Source: Bradyrhizobium monzae
Lineage (GTDB): Bacteria > Pseudomonadota > Alphaproteobacteria > Rhizobiales > Xanthobacteraceae
DNA: 64,000 nt
Assembly: GCF_021458635.1 (NCBI RefSeq)
Contig: NZ_JAIRDQ010000011.1
Location: 62,001-126,000, forward strand
Reading direction: 5' to 3'
A program made the translations under genes and the position numbers. The notes under the pieces were generated by a model. That model made no database searches and was not told the DNA's origin. It saw nothing but the letters and a program-made list of their open reading frames with translations. Shown here piece after piece: positions 46,638 through 55,656 of the stretch. Positions within the stretch are counted from its first letter, which is position 1, and every line of letters begins with the position of its first letter.

Positions 46638-46700
46638 AGAGCGTTTTCGAGCGAAGTGGATACCGGTTCGCGTGAAGAAAACGCGTCAAAATAAGAATCT
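46638..46700. repeat. Dispersed Bradyrhizobium-type palindrome inside the amide operon
   Basis: The element between amidase and permease genes has nested arms GCGTTTTC (46641-46648) and GAAAACGC (46677-46684), with inner GCGAA/TTCGC. I recognise this sequence as a common intergenic repeat of Bradyrhizobium. It lies inside an otherwise tight operon and may affect mRNA stability or introduce a promoter. Confidence 0.65.
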
Positions 46701-46705
46701 ACCTC

Positions 46706-47563
46706 ATGGCTAACGCGTTCGTCGCGGCATTCGAAATCCTGAGCTTTGGCGCGATCATCGTCCTGATCGTGCTGGGGCTCGGGATCATCGCCAGCATGAT
46801 GGGCATCTTCAACTTCGCGCAAGGCGAGTTTGTCCTGCTCGGGGCCTACATCACCTATCTCGCTTACGCCAAGGGCCTGCCGATCTGGACCGGCATGGTG
46901 GCGGCCCCCTTCCTGGTCGGCGCACTCGGCTTCGTGCTGGAGGCGCTGATCATCCGGCGCTTCTACGCCGCGCCGATCGTGGCGATGCTCGGCACCTACG
47001 CGCTCGGCCTGATTATCCGTGAATCCGTGCGCGGCCTGATCGGCGGTTTCTATCTCACCGTCCCCGAGCCGATCGGCGGCTCGATCGACATCGGCACCAT
47101 GCACATCTCGGCGTGGCGCTTCACCATCATCGTCATCACGCTGCTGGTCATGGTTGGTTGCTACCTCCTGCTGTCGCGCACGAATTTTGGTCTGCGCATG
47201 CGCGCAACGCTGGAGAACCCGTCGCTGGCACGCGCATCGGGCATTTCCACGCCCTTGATGTACGGCGCCACCTTTGCCTTTGGGTCTGCGCTCGCCGGTC
47301 TTGCCGGCGCGCTGATCGTGCCGGTGTTCAGCCTCTATGCCGATCTCGGCATCCGTTTCCTGATCCAGGGCTTCGTCGCGGTCATGGTCGGTGGGGTCGG
47401 GTCCTTCATCGGCCCCGTCGCCGGCGCCGGTGTCATCGGCACGCTCAGCGCCGCGCTGCCCTGGGTCATGGCGCCTGTCGTCGCCGACGTCCTCGTCTTC
47501 GTTCTCGCCATTGCCTTCATCAAATTCCGGCCGCAGGGCCTCATCGCTGGAAAAGGGGTTTAG
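46706..47563 (+). CDS. HAAT-type ABC transporter permease (LivH-like) of the amide cluster
   Basis: The 285-residue inner-membrane protein has about eight hydrophobic segments and LivH features: IIASMMGIFNFAQGEFVLLGAYIT, RASGISTPLMYGATFAFGSALAG and GGVGSFIGPVAGAGVIG. It follows the amidase by 99 bp and is followed within 4 bases by the binding-protein gene. Confidence 0.92.
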   Translation: MANAFVAAFEILSFGAIIVLIVLGLGIIASMMGIFNFAQGEFVLLGAYITYLAYAKGLPIWTGMVAAPFLVGALGFVLEALIIRRFYAAPIVAMLGTYALGLIIRESVRGLIGGFYLTVPEPIGGSIDIGTMHISAWRFTIIVITLLVMVGCYLLLSRTNFGLRMRATLENPSLARASGISTPLMYGATFAFGSALAGLAGALIVPVFSLYADLGIRFLIQGFVAVMVGGVGSFIGPVAGAGVIGTLSAALPWVMAPVVADVLVFVLAIAFIKFRPQGLIAGKGV

Positions 47564-47567
47564 TCAC

Positions 47568-48782
47568 ATGTTCGATCGTCAACTCTCACGCCGCCGCTTC
47601 ATGTCCAATCTCGCCTTCGCGTCCGGTGCGGTCGCCACCGGTGTCGGCAGTTGGGTGATGCCGGCGCCCTGGGCCAATGCGGCCGAAGCCCCGATCAAGG
47701 TCGGCATCGCGACCGATCTCACCGGCCCGATCGCTTACGCCGGCAATGCCGACGCCAACGTCGCCAAAATGGTGATCAAGGAGATCAACGCGGGCGGTGG
47801 CCTGCTCGGTCGTCCGCTCGAACTCTACATCGAGGACACTGCCTCGAACGAATCGGTGGCGGTGGGTAACGTGCGAAAGCTGATCCAGCGCGACAAGGTC
47901 GACATGGTGCTCGGCGGCATTACGTCTTCGATGCGCAATGCGATCAAGGACCCGATCGTGGCGCGCGGCAAGACGCTCTACATCTATCCGCAGCTCTACG
48001 AAGGCAAGGAGTGCACGCCCTACCTGTTCTGCACCGGGCCGACGCCGGCACAGCAGTGCGACGAATTCATCCCCTGGCTGATCAAGAACGGTGGCAAGAA
48101 ATTCGCGCTGCCGAGCGCCAATTATGTCTGGCCGCATACGCTCAACGTCTACGCCCGCAAGGTGATCGAGGCGAATGGCGGCGAGGTCGTGTTCGAAGAG
48201 TATTACCCGCTCGACCAGGTCGACTTCTCCGCGACCGTCAACCGCATCATCTCCAACAAGGTCGACGTCGTCTTCAACACCGTCATCCCGCCAGGCGTCG
48301 GCCCGTTCTTCAAGCAGCTTTATGAAGCAGGCTTCCTCAAGAACGGCGGCCGTCTCGCCTGCGTCTACTACGACGAGAACACGCTCAATATCAACCAGGC
48401 CGCCGAGATCGAGGGCCTTGCGAGCTGCCTCGACTATTTCAAGGTGCTGACCAAGGAGAACCCGTTCGACGCCAAAATCCAGGCGGCCTACGAGAAGGAC
48501 TTTCCGGGCAACTTCCTGTTCGCCGCCGGCAGTGCTGCGACCGGCACCTATCGCGGCCTCAAGCTGTGGGAAGCGGCGGTGAAGGAAGCCGGCAAGGTCG
48601 ACCGTGACTCGGTTGCGGCCGCGCTCGATCACGCCAAGATCGCGGAAGGGCCGGGCGGACCGGCCGAGATGGTGCCGGGCAAGCGGCACTGCAAGATGAA
48701 GATGTATACCGCCGTCGCCAAGGCCGGGAACTACGAGATCGTCGGACGCAGTGACGGTCTCGTCGATCCCAAGGAATGCTAA
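47568..48782 (+). CDS. HAAT-type ABC transporter substrate-binding protein, Tat signal (amide/urea type)
   Basis: The 404-residue binding protein has a twin-arginine leader (SRRRFMSNLAFASGAVATGVGSW, cleavage probably after ANA). The mature part (VGIATDLTGPIAYAGNADANVAKMV, YPQLYEGKECTPYLF, NYVWPHTLNVYARKV) belongs to the same amide/urea/AmiC group as the leaderless protein encoded 3.8 kb upstream. The start at 47568 is four bases after the permease stop. It should deliver the amide to the transporter. Confidence 0.92.
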   Translation: MFDRQLSRRRFMSNLAFASGAVATGVGSWVMPAPWANAAEAPIKVGIATDLTGPIAYAGNADANVAKMVIKEINAGGGLLGRPLELYIEDTASNESVAVGNVRKLIQRDKVDMVLGGITSSMRNAIKDPIVARGKTLYIYPQLYEGKECTPYLFCTGPTPAQQCDEFIPWLIKNGGKKFALPSANYVWPHTLNVYARKVIEANGGEVVFEEYYPLDQVDFSATVNRIISNKVDVVFNTVIPPGVGPFFKQLYEAGFLKNGGRLACVYYDENTLNINQAAEIEGLASCLDYFKVLTKENPFDAKIQAAYEKDFPGNFLFAAGSAATGTYRGLKLWEAAVKEAGKVDRDSVAAALDHAKIAEGPGGPAEMVPGKRHCKMKMYTAVAKAGNYEIVGRSDGLVDPKEC

Positions 48783-48788
48783 GGTCAG

Positions 48789-49892
48789 ATGCCGAAGTCG
48801 ATGGGCGCAGTGAAACAGGCAATCCCCGCCGAGATCGGCGGGGAGACGGACATTGTAATGGATAACAGCGGAGCGGCGCCACAGGTCGCGGCGGGACGAA
48901 AAGTCCTGCCGATCGTGGAGGGCGTGGTGCTCGTCGCCGCGCTGGCCGCGCCGCTGGTGCTGCAGGATTACCTCACGGTGTTCGCAACGCGCGTAATCAT
49001 CCTCGCACTGTTCGCGCTGTCGTTCGATCTGGTCTGGGGCTATGCCGGCATCATGAGCTTCGGCCAGGCCCTGTTCTTCGGCTCGGCCGGCTATGGCGTC
49101 GCGCTGCTCGCGCGCGATCTGGACATCACCAACATCTTCCTGGTGCTACCGGCGGGCACGGTGATCGGTCTCACCTTTTCGCTTTTGCTTGGCGGCTTCC
49201 TGCTGCTGGGACGGCATCCCTCCAGCGTGATCTTCGTCTCGCTCGGCACCTTGACCGGCTCTTACGCCGCCGATCGTCTCGCGCGCGGCTGGTATTATCT
49301 CGGCGGCCAGAACGGCATTCCCTCGATTTCATCGATGACGCTCGGTGGCTACGAGTTCTCCGAGGGCCCGCCGTTCTACTACCTCGTTCTCGGCATCCTG
49401 ATTGTCGTCTACCTGCTCTGCCGCTTCCTGGTGCGCTCGCAGTTCGGGCTGGCGCTCGCCGGCCTGCGCGAGAACGAGCAGCGCATCGCCTTCTTCGGCT
49501 ACAAGGCGCAACACCTCAAGGCGATCATCTTCGCGGTCGGCGGCGCCATCGCAGGGCTTGCCGGCAGCCTCTATGCCTTCCACGAAGGCTTCGTCTGGCC
49601 CAATATGGTCGGCGTCGTGGTCTCGACGCAGGTGGTGCTCTACGTGCTGTTCGGCGGCTCCGGCACGCTGATCGGCGCCGTCATCGGCGCCGTCATCGTC
49701 GAGGGCGTCAGCTTCTGGCTGTCGGACAATTATCGCGACATCTGGCCGATCATTTTAGGATTGTTGCTGCTGCTCGTGATCCTGTTCCGGCCGCTCGGCC
49801 TGATCAGTTTCGTGCTCGGCGAACGCGAGCGGGTCGGCAGCTTCGGGGCGAAGGCCAAAGGAAGCATCAAGGAGAAGCGCAATGCTCCTTGA
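48789..49892 (+). CDS. HAAT-type ABC transporter permease (LivM-like) of the amide cluster
   Basis: The 367-residue permease has about ten membrane segments with LivM features (LSFDLVWGYAGIMSFGQALFFGSAGY, GLRENEQRIAFFGYKAQHLKA, GGSGTLIGAVIGAVIVEG). A second ATG at 48858 could be the true start; AAGGT precedes the first and GGGGAG lies further before the second. It overlaps the ATPase gene downstream by 11 bases. Confidence 0.9.
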   Translation: MPKSMGAVKQAIPAEIGGETDIVMDNSGAAPQVAAGRKVLPIVEGVVLVAALAAPLVLQDYLTVFATRVIILALFALSFDLVWGYAGIMSFGQALFFGSAGYGVALLARDLDITNIFLVLPAGTVIGLTFSLLLGGFLLLGRHPSSVIFVSLGTLTGSYAADRLARGWYYLGGQNGIPSISSMTLGGYEFSEGPPFYYLVLGILIVVYLLCRFLVRSQFGLALAGLRENEQRIAFFGYKAQHLKAIIFAVGGAIAGLAGSLYAFHEGFVWPNMVGVVVSTQVVLYVLFGGSGTLIGAVIGAVIVEGVSFWLSDNYRDIWPIILGLLLLLVILFRPLGLISFVLGERERVGSFGAKAKGSIKEKRNAP

Positions 49893-50613
49893 AGCCGCCG
49901 GCATCTCCAAGATATTCGGCAAGCTCACCGCGCTCGACGGCGCGGCCTTGACTGTCGGCGAGAACGAGTTTCACGGCCTGATCGGCCCCAACGGCTCGGG
50001 CAAGAGCACGCTGATGAAGTGCATCGCCGGTGCCGAAGTGCCGACGCAGGGCAAGGTGAGCTTCGTCAACACCGACATCACCGCCTTCACGCCGACCGAA
50101 CGGGCGCGGGCCGGCATGAGCCTGAAATTCCAGATCACCAGCGTGCTGCCGTCGCTGACGCTGTACGACAACATCCTGCTCGCGCTGCAGGCGCAGTCCT
50201 CGCTGCTCGACCTCGTGTTCTCGCGCACGCGGGACGCGCTGCACGACCAGGTCATGACCATGCTGACCCAATTCCGTCTCGCCGACCGCGCCTTCGATGC
50301 GGCTGCCGCGCTGTCGCATGGCCAGCAGCAATGGCTGGAGATCGCGATGGCGCTTGCCGGCAAGCCCAGGCTTCTTTTGCTCGACGAGCCGACCGGCGGC
50401 ATGAGCCTGGAGGAGCGTCGCGTCACCGGCGAATTGCTGCAGCCGATCAAGCAGCATTGCTCGCTCGTCATCGTCGAGCACGACCTCGATTTCATCCGCG
50501 ACATCTGCGATCGGCTGACCGTACTCGACCAGGGCAAGGTGCTGGCATCGGGCACCGTGTCCGAGATCCAGGCCAACAAATCCGTTCAGGAGATTTATCT
50601 GCGCCGTGCCTGA
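49882..50613 (+). CDS. HAAT-type ABC transporter ATP-binding protein (LivG-like) of the amide cluster
   Basis: The 243-residue ATPase has Walker A GPNGSGKST, a modified ABC signature LSHGQQQWLEIAMALA and Walker B LLLLDEPTGGMSLEE. The LSHGQ variant (rather than LSGGQ) is typical of urea/amide-type LivG proteins. It overlaps the permease gene upstream (11 bases) and the second ATPase gene downstream (8 bases). Confidence 0.92.
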   Translation: MLLEAAGISKIFGKLTALDGAALTVGENEFHGLIGPNGSGKSTLMKCIAGAEVPTQGKVSFVNTDITAFTPTERARAGMSLKFQITSVLPSLTLYDNILLALQAQSSLLDLVFSRTRDALHDQVMTMLTQFRLADRAFDAAAALSHGQQQWLEIAMALAGKPRLLLLDEPTGGMSLEERRVTGELLQPIKQHCSLVIVEHDLDFIRDICDRLTVLDQGKVLASGTVSEIQANKSVQEIYLRRA

Positions 50614-51301
50614 ATTTTTGGACATCAAGCATCTCGACGCCGGCTATGGCCGCAGCCAGGTCCTGTTCGACGTCAATCTCGGCATTCCCTGGCGCGGCGG
50701 CGTCGCGGTGCTCGGGCGCAATGGCGCCGGCAAGACCACACTGATGAAGACCATCGTCGGCGAGCTGCCGGCGTGGAAGGGCGAGGTCGGCTTCGACGGC
50801 CGTGACATCAGCCGCCGCCGGCCCGAAGAACGCGTCCGCGCCGGCATCGGCTACGTGCCGCAGGAGCATTCGGTGTTTGCGCGCCTGTCTGTGCGCGACA
50901 ATCTCGCGGTCGGCTCGCTCTTCAACAAGGACGCCACCGCGGTCGATCGCGTGCTGGCGATTTTCCCGAAACTCGGTCAGCGCCTCGACCAGCCCGCCGG
51001 CACGCTTTCCGGCGGCGAGCGCAAGATGCTCGCCATCGGCCGCGCCATGCTGGGCGATCCGAAATTGCTGCTGCTGGACGAGCCGACCGAAGGCGTCTGG
51101 ATCGGCGTGATCGAGGAGATCACCGAGCGCCTGATCGAGCTCGCCAAGAATATCGCCGTCATCATCGTCGAGCAGCACCTCGACCTCGCGCTCCGCGTCG
51201 CCGACTACGCCTACGTGCTCGATCGCGGAAGGGTCGCGCTGCAAGGGCAGGCGGCCGAGGTGAGAGGCAATCCGGAGCTGATGCGGTACCTGGCGCCGTA
51301 G
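50606..51301 (+). CDS. HAAT-type ABC transporter ATP-binding protein (LivF-like) of the amide cluster
   Basis: The 231-residue ATPase has Walker A GRNGAGKTT, signature LSGGERKMLAIGRAML and Walker B LLLLDEPTEGVWIG. The GTG start at 50606 overlaps the preceding stop by 8 bases, so translation is coupled. It is the last gene of the amide cluster and converges on the L,D-transpeptidase gene. Confidence 0.92.
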   Translation: MPEFLDIKHLDAGYGRSQVLFDVNLGIPWRGGVAVLGRNGAGKTTLMKTIVGELPAWKGEVGFDGRDISRRRPEERVRAGIGYVPQEHSVFARLSVRDNLAVGSLFNKDATAVDRVLAIFPKLGQRLDQPAGTLSGGERKMLAIGRAMLGDPKLLLLDEPTEGVWIGVIEEITERLIELAKNIAVIIVEQHLDLALRVADYAYVLDRGRVALQGQAAEVRGNPELMRYLAP

Positions 51302-51323
51302 GTATTCGCCGGCCTAACGCCGC

Positions 51324-52892
51324 CTATTTCACCGCGCCAAAGCGGCTGTCGAACGAATTCGACGACACCACCGGTGCTGCGCCGGCCAACTGCGCGCCGT
51401 CACCCGCACCACCGCTCACCGACGGCTTCAATGCGGGGCGCGTCGCGGCGACCACCTTGGTCTCGGCGGGCTTCGCCGGCTCGGCGGGTTTTGCGGCAAC
51501 CGCCGGGGCGTCCTTGGACTTGTCGTGGCCGGGCACGAAGCGCGTCACCGCGGCCCTCAGCCTGGAGGCCGTGCTCGGCGCCGCGGGGGCCGGGGTCACC
51601 GAGGCGGTCGCTTGCGGCGCTGATGTCGTTGCTGTCGTGTCCGCGGCGCCCAGGCCCATCTTGCGGCCGAGATTGGAGAAGAAGCCGCCGGATTTGTCGG
51701 CCGAGGCGACGCGGGTGTTGGCCGCAGGGGCTGCGACTGCGACGACCGGCTCTTGCTGCGGCGCGGCTGCGGCCGGCTCGAGATTCGGCTTCGGCGGGTT
51801 GACGGTGCCGGGGATCGTGCCCGGAGCCTTCGACATCGCCAGCATCTGCAGCGTATTGCCTTCGGCGCCTTCCGACAGGCCGGTCGAGCCTTCCGGAATC
51901 TTCGCGGCAAAGATCTTGTTCATGCCGCCGTCGATACCGGTGTTCATGCGCGCCACCGGCGTGCCCTTGGCGACGAGCTTGTTGTACTCGGCCTCGTCGC
52001 GCTGCTCTTTCTCGCGTACGGCGCTGGCGATGTCCTCGGGGATCACATAGGCCGGGCACTTCGCGGAAGCGTCGAACACGGGATCGCGCTTGGCATCGGG
52101 CGCCTTCGCGGCGTCGAACACGTATTTCCGCTCGCAGAAGTCGACCTTCGGCTCCTGCCGCGTCACCTCGAAATGATCATAGCCTTCCTTGATCATCTTC
52201 CAGAAGGCCATGTTCGGATTGTTGCGGTGCTTGGCCATGTTCACCGGCGTCATCTTGAACGGATACGCCTGGAACTGGAACGCCTTCTGGCCGCCGAAGA
52301 AGGACTCGCGCCCCAACGAATAGATCTCCGCGATCTGCTCGTCCGTCATCGCGTAGCAGCCGCGCGACGAGCAATCGCCGTGCACCATCAGCTGCGAGCC
52401 GGTGCGGCCGAGCGCCTTGTCGAACGCGTTGGGGAAGCCGGTGTTGAACGAGAGGTAATAGGCCGATTGCGGATTCATCTGGCTCGGGTTGATCGAGTAG
52501 AATCCTTCCGGCGCCTGGCGATCGCCTTCGCGCACCTTCGGTCCGAGGTCGCCCGACCAGCGGCAGATCGGATAGGTCTTGAGCAGTGCGAACTGGCCGG
52601 AGCGGGTCTGCTTCCAGATCTCGAGCTCGGCCTCCGACTTGAACAGGCGGATCAGGATCGGCGATTGCAGATCCATGTCCTTCTCGCCCATCGCGGCGAC
52701 GAGCTTTGGCGAGACCGGCTGATTGGCCTTGGCGTTGGTCGCAAGCGAGACCTGGTCAGTGTCGCAGCCGGCCAGCACGATGCTGGTGGCAAGCGCGACC
52801 GAAGCCAAAAGCGCACGAGCAAGCGAACGAGAATTCAAGATGGACCCCACAACGTGCCGGGCAAGGAGCGCGAACCCCGATCTTTGGAGCAT
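51324..52892 (-). CDS. L,D-transpeptidase (YkuD/YafK type) lipoprotein with low-complexity tail
   Basis: The 522-residue precursor has a lipobox (TSIVLAGC, Cys43) and an L,D-transpeptidase catalytic domain (about residues 75-280), with His171 and nucleophile Cys179 in MVHGDCSSRGCYAM. Residues from about 375 are Ala/Pro/Lys-rich and may span the periplasm or contact the wall. It is expected to link peptidoglycan or anchor outer-membrane protein. The start is uncertain: 52892 is used, but a TTG at 52838 after GGGG gives a more normal leader length. Confidence 0.88.
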   Translation of the reverse strand: MLQRSGFALLARHVVGSILNSRSLARALLASVALATSIVLAGCDTDQVSLATNAKANQPVSPKLVAAMGEKDMDLQSPILIRLFKSEAELEIWKQTRSGQFALLKTYPICRWSGDLGPKVREGDRQAPEGFYSINPSQMNPQSAYYLSFNTGFPNAFDKALGRTGSQLMVHGDCSSRGCYAMTDEQIAEIYSLGRESFFGGQKAFQFQAYPFKMTPVNMAKHRNNPNMAFWKMIKEGYDHFEVTRQEPKVDFCERKYVFDAAKAPDAKRDPVFDASAKCPAYVIPEDIASAVREKEQRDEAEYNKLVAKGTPVARMNTGIDGGMNKIFAAKIPEGSTGLSEGAEGNTLQMLAMSKAPGTIPGTVNPPKPNLEPAAAAPQQEPVVAVAAPAANTRVASADKSGGFFSNLGRKMGLGAADTTATTSAPQATASVTPAPAAPSTASRLRAAVTRFVPGHDKSKDAPAVAAKPAEPAKPAETKVVAATRPALKPSVSGGAGDGAQLAGAAPVVSSNSFDSRFGAVK

Positions 52893-53202
52893 GGCCTGAC
52901 CGGAGAACCGGACCTTATTCAGACCAAGCCCCAGCGCTTATGCCCTGAAGCCATTGATTAAAATTCTAACCTCCGCGCCTTTGGGTCGCAACCCGACCGG
53001 GGATCACGAGCCCGTTGGCGAGGCGGCGTGGTCAACAGAGACTTAAACTGGGCCGTAACTTGGGACTCAATGGGGCTTTGCAGCCAAACCGCTACAGAGA
53101 TCGCCGATTTGGGCAAAAAAAGGGTTAATGCGGGGTTACCGGCCCCACTTCACCTCTCCCGCTTGCGGGGGAGGGAGCGCACTGGCGCTCAATCAGCCCG
53201 AA
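52893..53202. other. 310-bp gap between L,D-transpeptidase and accA genes
   Basis: No gene is seen. The left part must carry the L,D-transpeptidase promoter. A palindrome CCTCTCCC-GCTTGC-GGGGGAGG (53153-53174, one G-U pair) lies about 30 bases after the accA stop and may end its transcript; this is a common dispersed sequence. Confidence 0.5.
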
Positions 53203-54165
53203 TCAGCCCAGTTTCCGGCCGATATCGAGGAATTTCTGCCGGCGCTGCTTGCGGATGGCGTCGCCGTCCAGGCCGCGCAGCTCGTCGAAAGCCTTGGCGA
53301 TGGCATCGCCCGTGGTGGCGATCATGGCCGCGGGGTCGCGGTGGGCGCCGCCGACCGGCTCCTTCAAGATGCTGTCGATCACGCCGAAGCGCAGCATGTC
53401 CTGGGCGGTGATCTTCATGTTGTTGGCGGCTTCCTGCGCCTTGCTGCCGTCGCGCCAGAGGATCGAGGAGGCGGCTTCCGGCGAGATCACGCTGTAGATC
53501 GCGTGCTCCAGCATCAGCACCTTGTTGGCGGTGGTGATGGCGATGGCGCCGCCCGACATGCCCTCGCCGGTGATGATGGCGACGTTCGGCACGGTCAGCG
53601 CCATGCAGGCATCGGTCGAGCGCGCGATCGCCTCGGCCTGGCCGCGCTCCTCGGCGCCGATGCCGGGATAGGCGCCGGCGGAATCGGCGAGCGACAGCAC
53701 CGGCAGGCCGAACCGCTCGGCCATCTCCATCAGCCGCACGCATTTGCGATAGCCCTCGGGCCGCGCCATGCCGAAATTGTGCTTGATGCGGCTCTCGGTG
53801 GAATCGCCCTTTTCCTGGCCCATCACGCAGATGGCTTCGCCGCGGAAGCGGCCGAAGCCTGCGACCAGCGCCTCGTCCTCGCCGAACTTGCGATCGCCGG
53901 CGAGCGGGGTGAATTCGGTGATCAGGCCCTTGATGAAGTCGTTGAAATGCGGCCGCTGCGGATGCCGCGCGACCAGCGTCTTCTGCCACGGCGTCAGGTT
54001 CTGATAGAGGTCCGCCAGCGCCTGCGCCGCCTTGTCCTCGATCCGTCCGATCTCATCGGCGATGTCGGTGCCGGAGGCCGCTAGCGTCCTGAGCTCATCG
54101 ACCTTGGAGTCGAGCTCGGCGACGGGCTTTTCGAAGTCGAGATAGCTGCGCATCTGGTCTGGCAT
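53203..54165 (-). CDS. accA: Acetyl-CoA carboxylase carboxyltransferase subunit alpha
   Basis: The 320-residue subunit, with AccD (not in the window), transfers the carboxyl group from biotin to acetyl-CoA, the committed step of fatty acid synthesis. Conserved stretches include the N-terminal LDFEKPVAELDSKV, VARHPQRPHFNDFI, and the crotonase-fold oxyanion region DSAGAYPGIGAEERGQAEAIA and GEGMSGGAIAI. The start at 54165 (MPDQMRSYLDFEKP) is chosen; 54153 is also possible. Confidence 0.96.
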   Translation of the reverse strand: MPDQMRSYLDFEKPVAELDSKVDELRTLAASGTDIADEIGRIEDKAAQALADLYQNLTPWQKTLVARHPQRPHFNDFIKGLITEFTPLAGDRKFGEDEALVAGFGRFRGEAICVMGQEKGDSTESRIKHNFGMARPEGYRKCVRLMEMAERFGLPVLSLADSAGAYPGIGAEERGQAEAIARSTDACMALTVPNVAIITGEGMSGGAIAITTANKVLMLEHAIYSVISPEAASSILWRDGSKAQEAANNMKITAQDMLRFGVIDSILKEPVGGAHRDPAAMIATTGDAIAKAFDELRGLDGDAIRKQRRQKFLDIGRKLG

Positions 54166-54353
54166 CAACTCAGTATAGGAGGACGGGGCGGAGAGGCGAA
54201 GCGAGGTTGGCTTCTCGTAAAGAAGTGTAGCTTCTTCAAGGGCTTGACCTGTGCACTCGCAGGAGCGCGCCAAATCACGAATGAGGCCACGGCTCTTTCT
54301 GCGGAGATGTGGCCGAAGTCAAGGCGGTTTCGGCCGCCGCCGCGCAGCGGCGG

Positions 54354-55322
54354 CTACTTCTCCGCCAGCGGATGCAGGTCGCGCACCAGGCTCTTCAGCC
54401 GCTCCTCGACCACATGGGTATAGATCTGGGTGGTCGAGATGTCGGTATGGCCGAGCAGGGTCTGCACGATGCGCAAATCGGCGCCATTGTGGAGGAGGTG
54501 GCTGGCGAACGCGTGGCGCAGCACGTGAGGGGAGACCAGGCGCGCCTGAAGCCCCGAGGCGACCGCGAGCTCCTTGAGGTCGCGGGCAAAATGCTGCCGC
54601 GTCAGATGTCCGCTCTCGCCGAACGAGGGAAACAGCCATTTCGTGGTGGCGACACTGCCCTTCTTCTCGCCTTTCGCGGCTTCCGTCGCCGCGAGGTAAT
54701 CCGCCATCGCCTGCCGCGACGCCTCGTTCAGCGGCACCAGCCGTTCCTTGTCGCCCTTGCCGCGCACCACGATCATGCGGGCGTCGCGCTTGGCCGCCGT
54801 GCGCGGCAGCGACACCAGCTCGGAGACGCGCAGGCCCGTGGCGTAGAGCACCTCGAGCAGGCAGTAGAGCCTTAAAGAACGCAGTCGCTGCGACGGCGAG
54901 GCGTCCGCGGCGTCGCTCGTCTCCTTGGCGCGGCGGAGCATGCGATCGACATCTGATATCGACAGCACCTTTGGCAAGCCGCGGCCGCGCTTGGGGCCGG
55001 ACAGGATCGCCGCGGGATCCTCAGTTCGGATGCGCTCGTTCAGCAGAAAGCGGAACAGGTGTCGCATCGCCGACAGCCGCCGCGCGACACTGGAGGATTT
55101 GAACCCGCGCGTATCGAGGTCGGCAAGATAGTCGCGCAGCGTCTGGGTTTCGGCGTCTGCGAAACCATGGCCGGTGCGGCCGAGAAACTCGGAGAAATCG
55201 GTGAGGTCGCGGCGATAGGCATCGAGCGTATTGGGTCCGGCGCCTTGTTCCGCTGCGAGCATGTCGAGGAACAGGCCGGTGAGCTTGGCGTCGGAGGGCT
55301 TGCTGGCGGATGATTTGCGCAT
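54354..55322 (-). CDS. xerD: Site-specific tyrosine recombinase XerD
   Basis: The 322-residue recombinase resolves chromosome dimers at dif. The N-terminal SAM-like domain is followed by a catalytic domain with Arg in YATGLRVSELVSL, Lys in GKGDKERLVPL, His-x-x-Arg in SPHVLRHAFASHLL, His in LLGHTDIS and nucleophile Tyr in TTQIYTHV. It is chromosomal housekeeping in position (next to accA and aroK) rather than a mobile-element integrase. Confidence 0.93.
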   Translation of the reverse strand: MRKSSASKPSDAKLTGLFLDMLAAEQGAGPNTLDAYRRDLTDFSEFLGRTGHGFADAETQTLRDYLADLDTRGFKSSSVARRLSAMRHLFRFLLNERIRTEDPAAILSGPKRGRGLPKVLSISDVDRMLRRAKETSDAADASPSQRLRSLRLYCLLEVLYATGLRVSELVSLPRTAAKRDARMIVVRGKGDKERLVPLNEASRQAMADYLAATEAAKGEKKGSVATTKWLFPSFGESGHLTRQHFARDLKELAVASGLQARLVSPHVLRHAFASHLLHNGADLRIVQTLLGHTDISTTQIYTHVVEERLKSLVRDLHPLAEK

Positions 55323-55339
55323 GCCTCGGAGGCTAGCTG

Positions 55340-55486
55340 CTATTTCTTGAGAAATTTATCCGGCGGGATCGTCACCGTCATTTCCCGCGGCTTCGGATTG
55401 ACGAAGTTGGCCAGCGCGAACACCACGCCATAGACGATGCCGGCAAGCACGGCGACGACCGTCAGGAAGCGGAACAGGCTGGGCAT
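55340..55486 (-). CDS. Small conserved inner-membrane protein (48 residues)
   Basis: The 48-residue protein has a single hydrophobic helix (about residues 6-28; FLTVVAVLAGIVYGVVFAL) and a short conserved-looking tail (NPKPREMTVTIPPDKFLKK). It starts at an ATG at 55486 and ends with TAG, 17 bases before xerD begins. The codon use is GC-rich like its neighbours. Small proteins of this form occur beside xerD/aroK in rhizobia as far as I recall. Function unknown. Confidence 0.7.
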   Translation of the reverse strand: MPSLFRFLTVVAVLAGIVYGVVFALANFVNPKPREMTVTIPPDKFLKK

Positions 55487-55656
55487 CGGGCAAGGTCTCG
55501 ACGAAGGTCTCGAACGGGCAAATTAACCAATGAAATCATCCAACATGTTCGCCGTTTCGTGGCAAGAGTCCTCTGGCGAGGGCCCCGAGGGGGTCGTATA
55601 GGTGGCCGGGATGCCGCCTTTGGCGGCAAATTGAGCGAGATCCAGAGCAAGGTCGA

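Noticed and set aside
45602..47104. 500-codon open frame antisense to amidase and permease genes
   Set aside because: It spans the gap and the dispersed repeat between two well-supported genes and has no recognisable family.
54354..55322. Integrase marking a genomic island
   Set aside because: The recombinase has XerD length and motifs and lies in a housekeeping context (accA, aroK), with no tRNA or direct repeats nearby.
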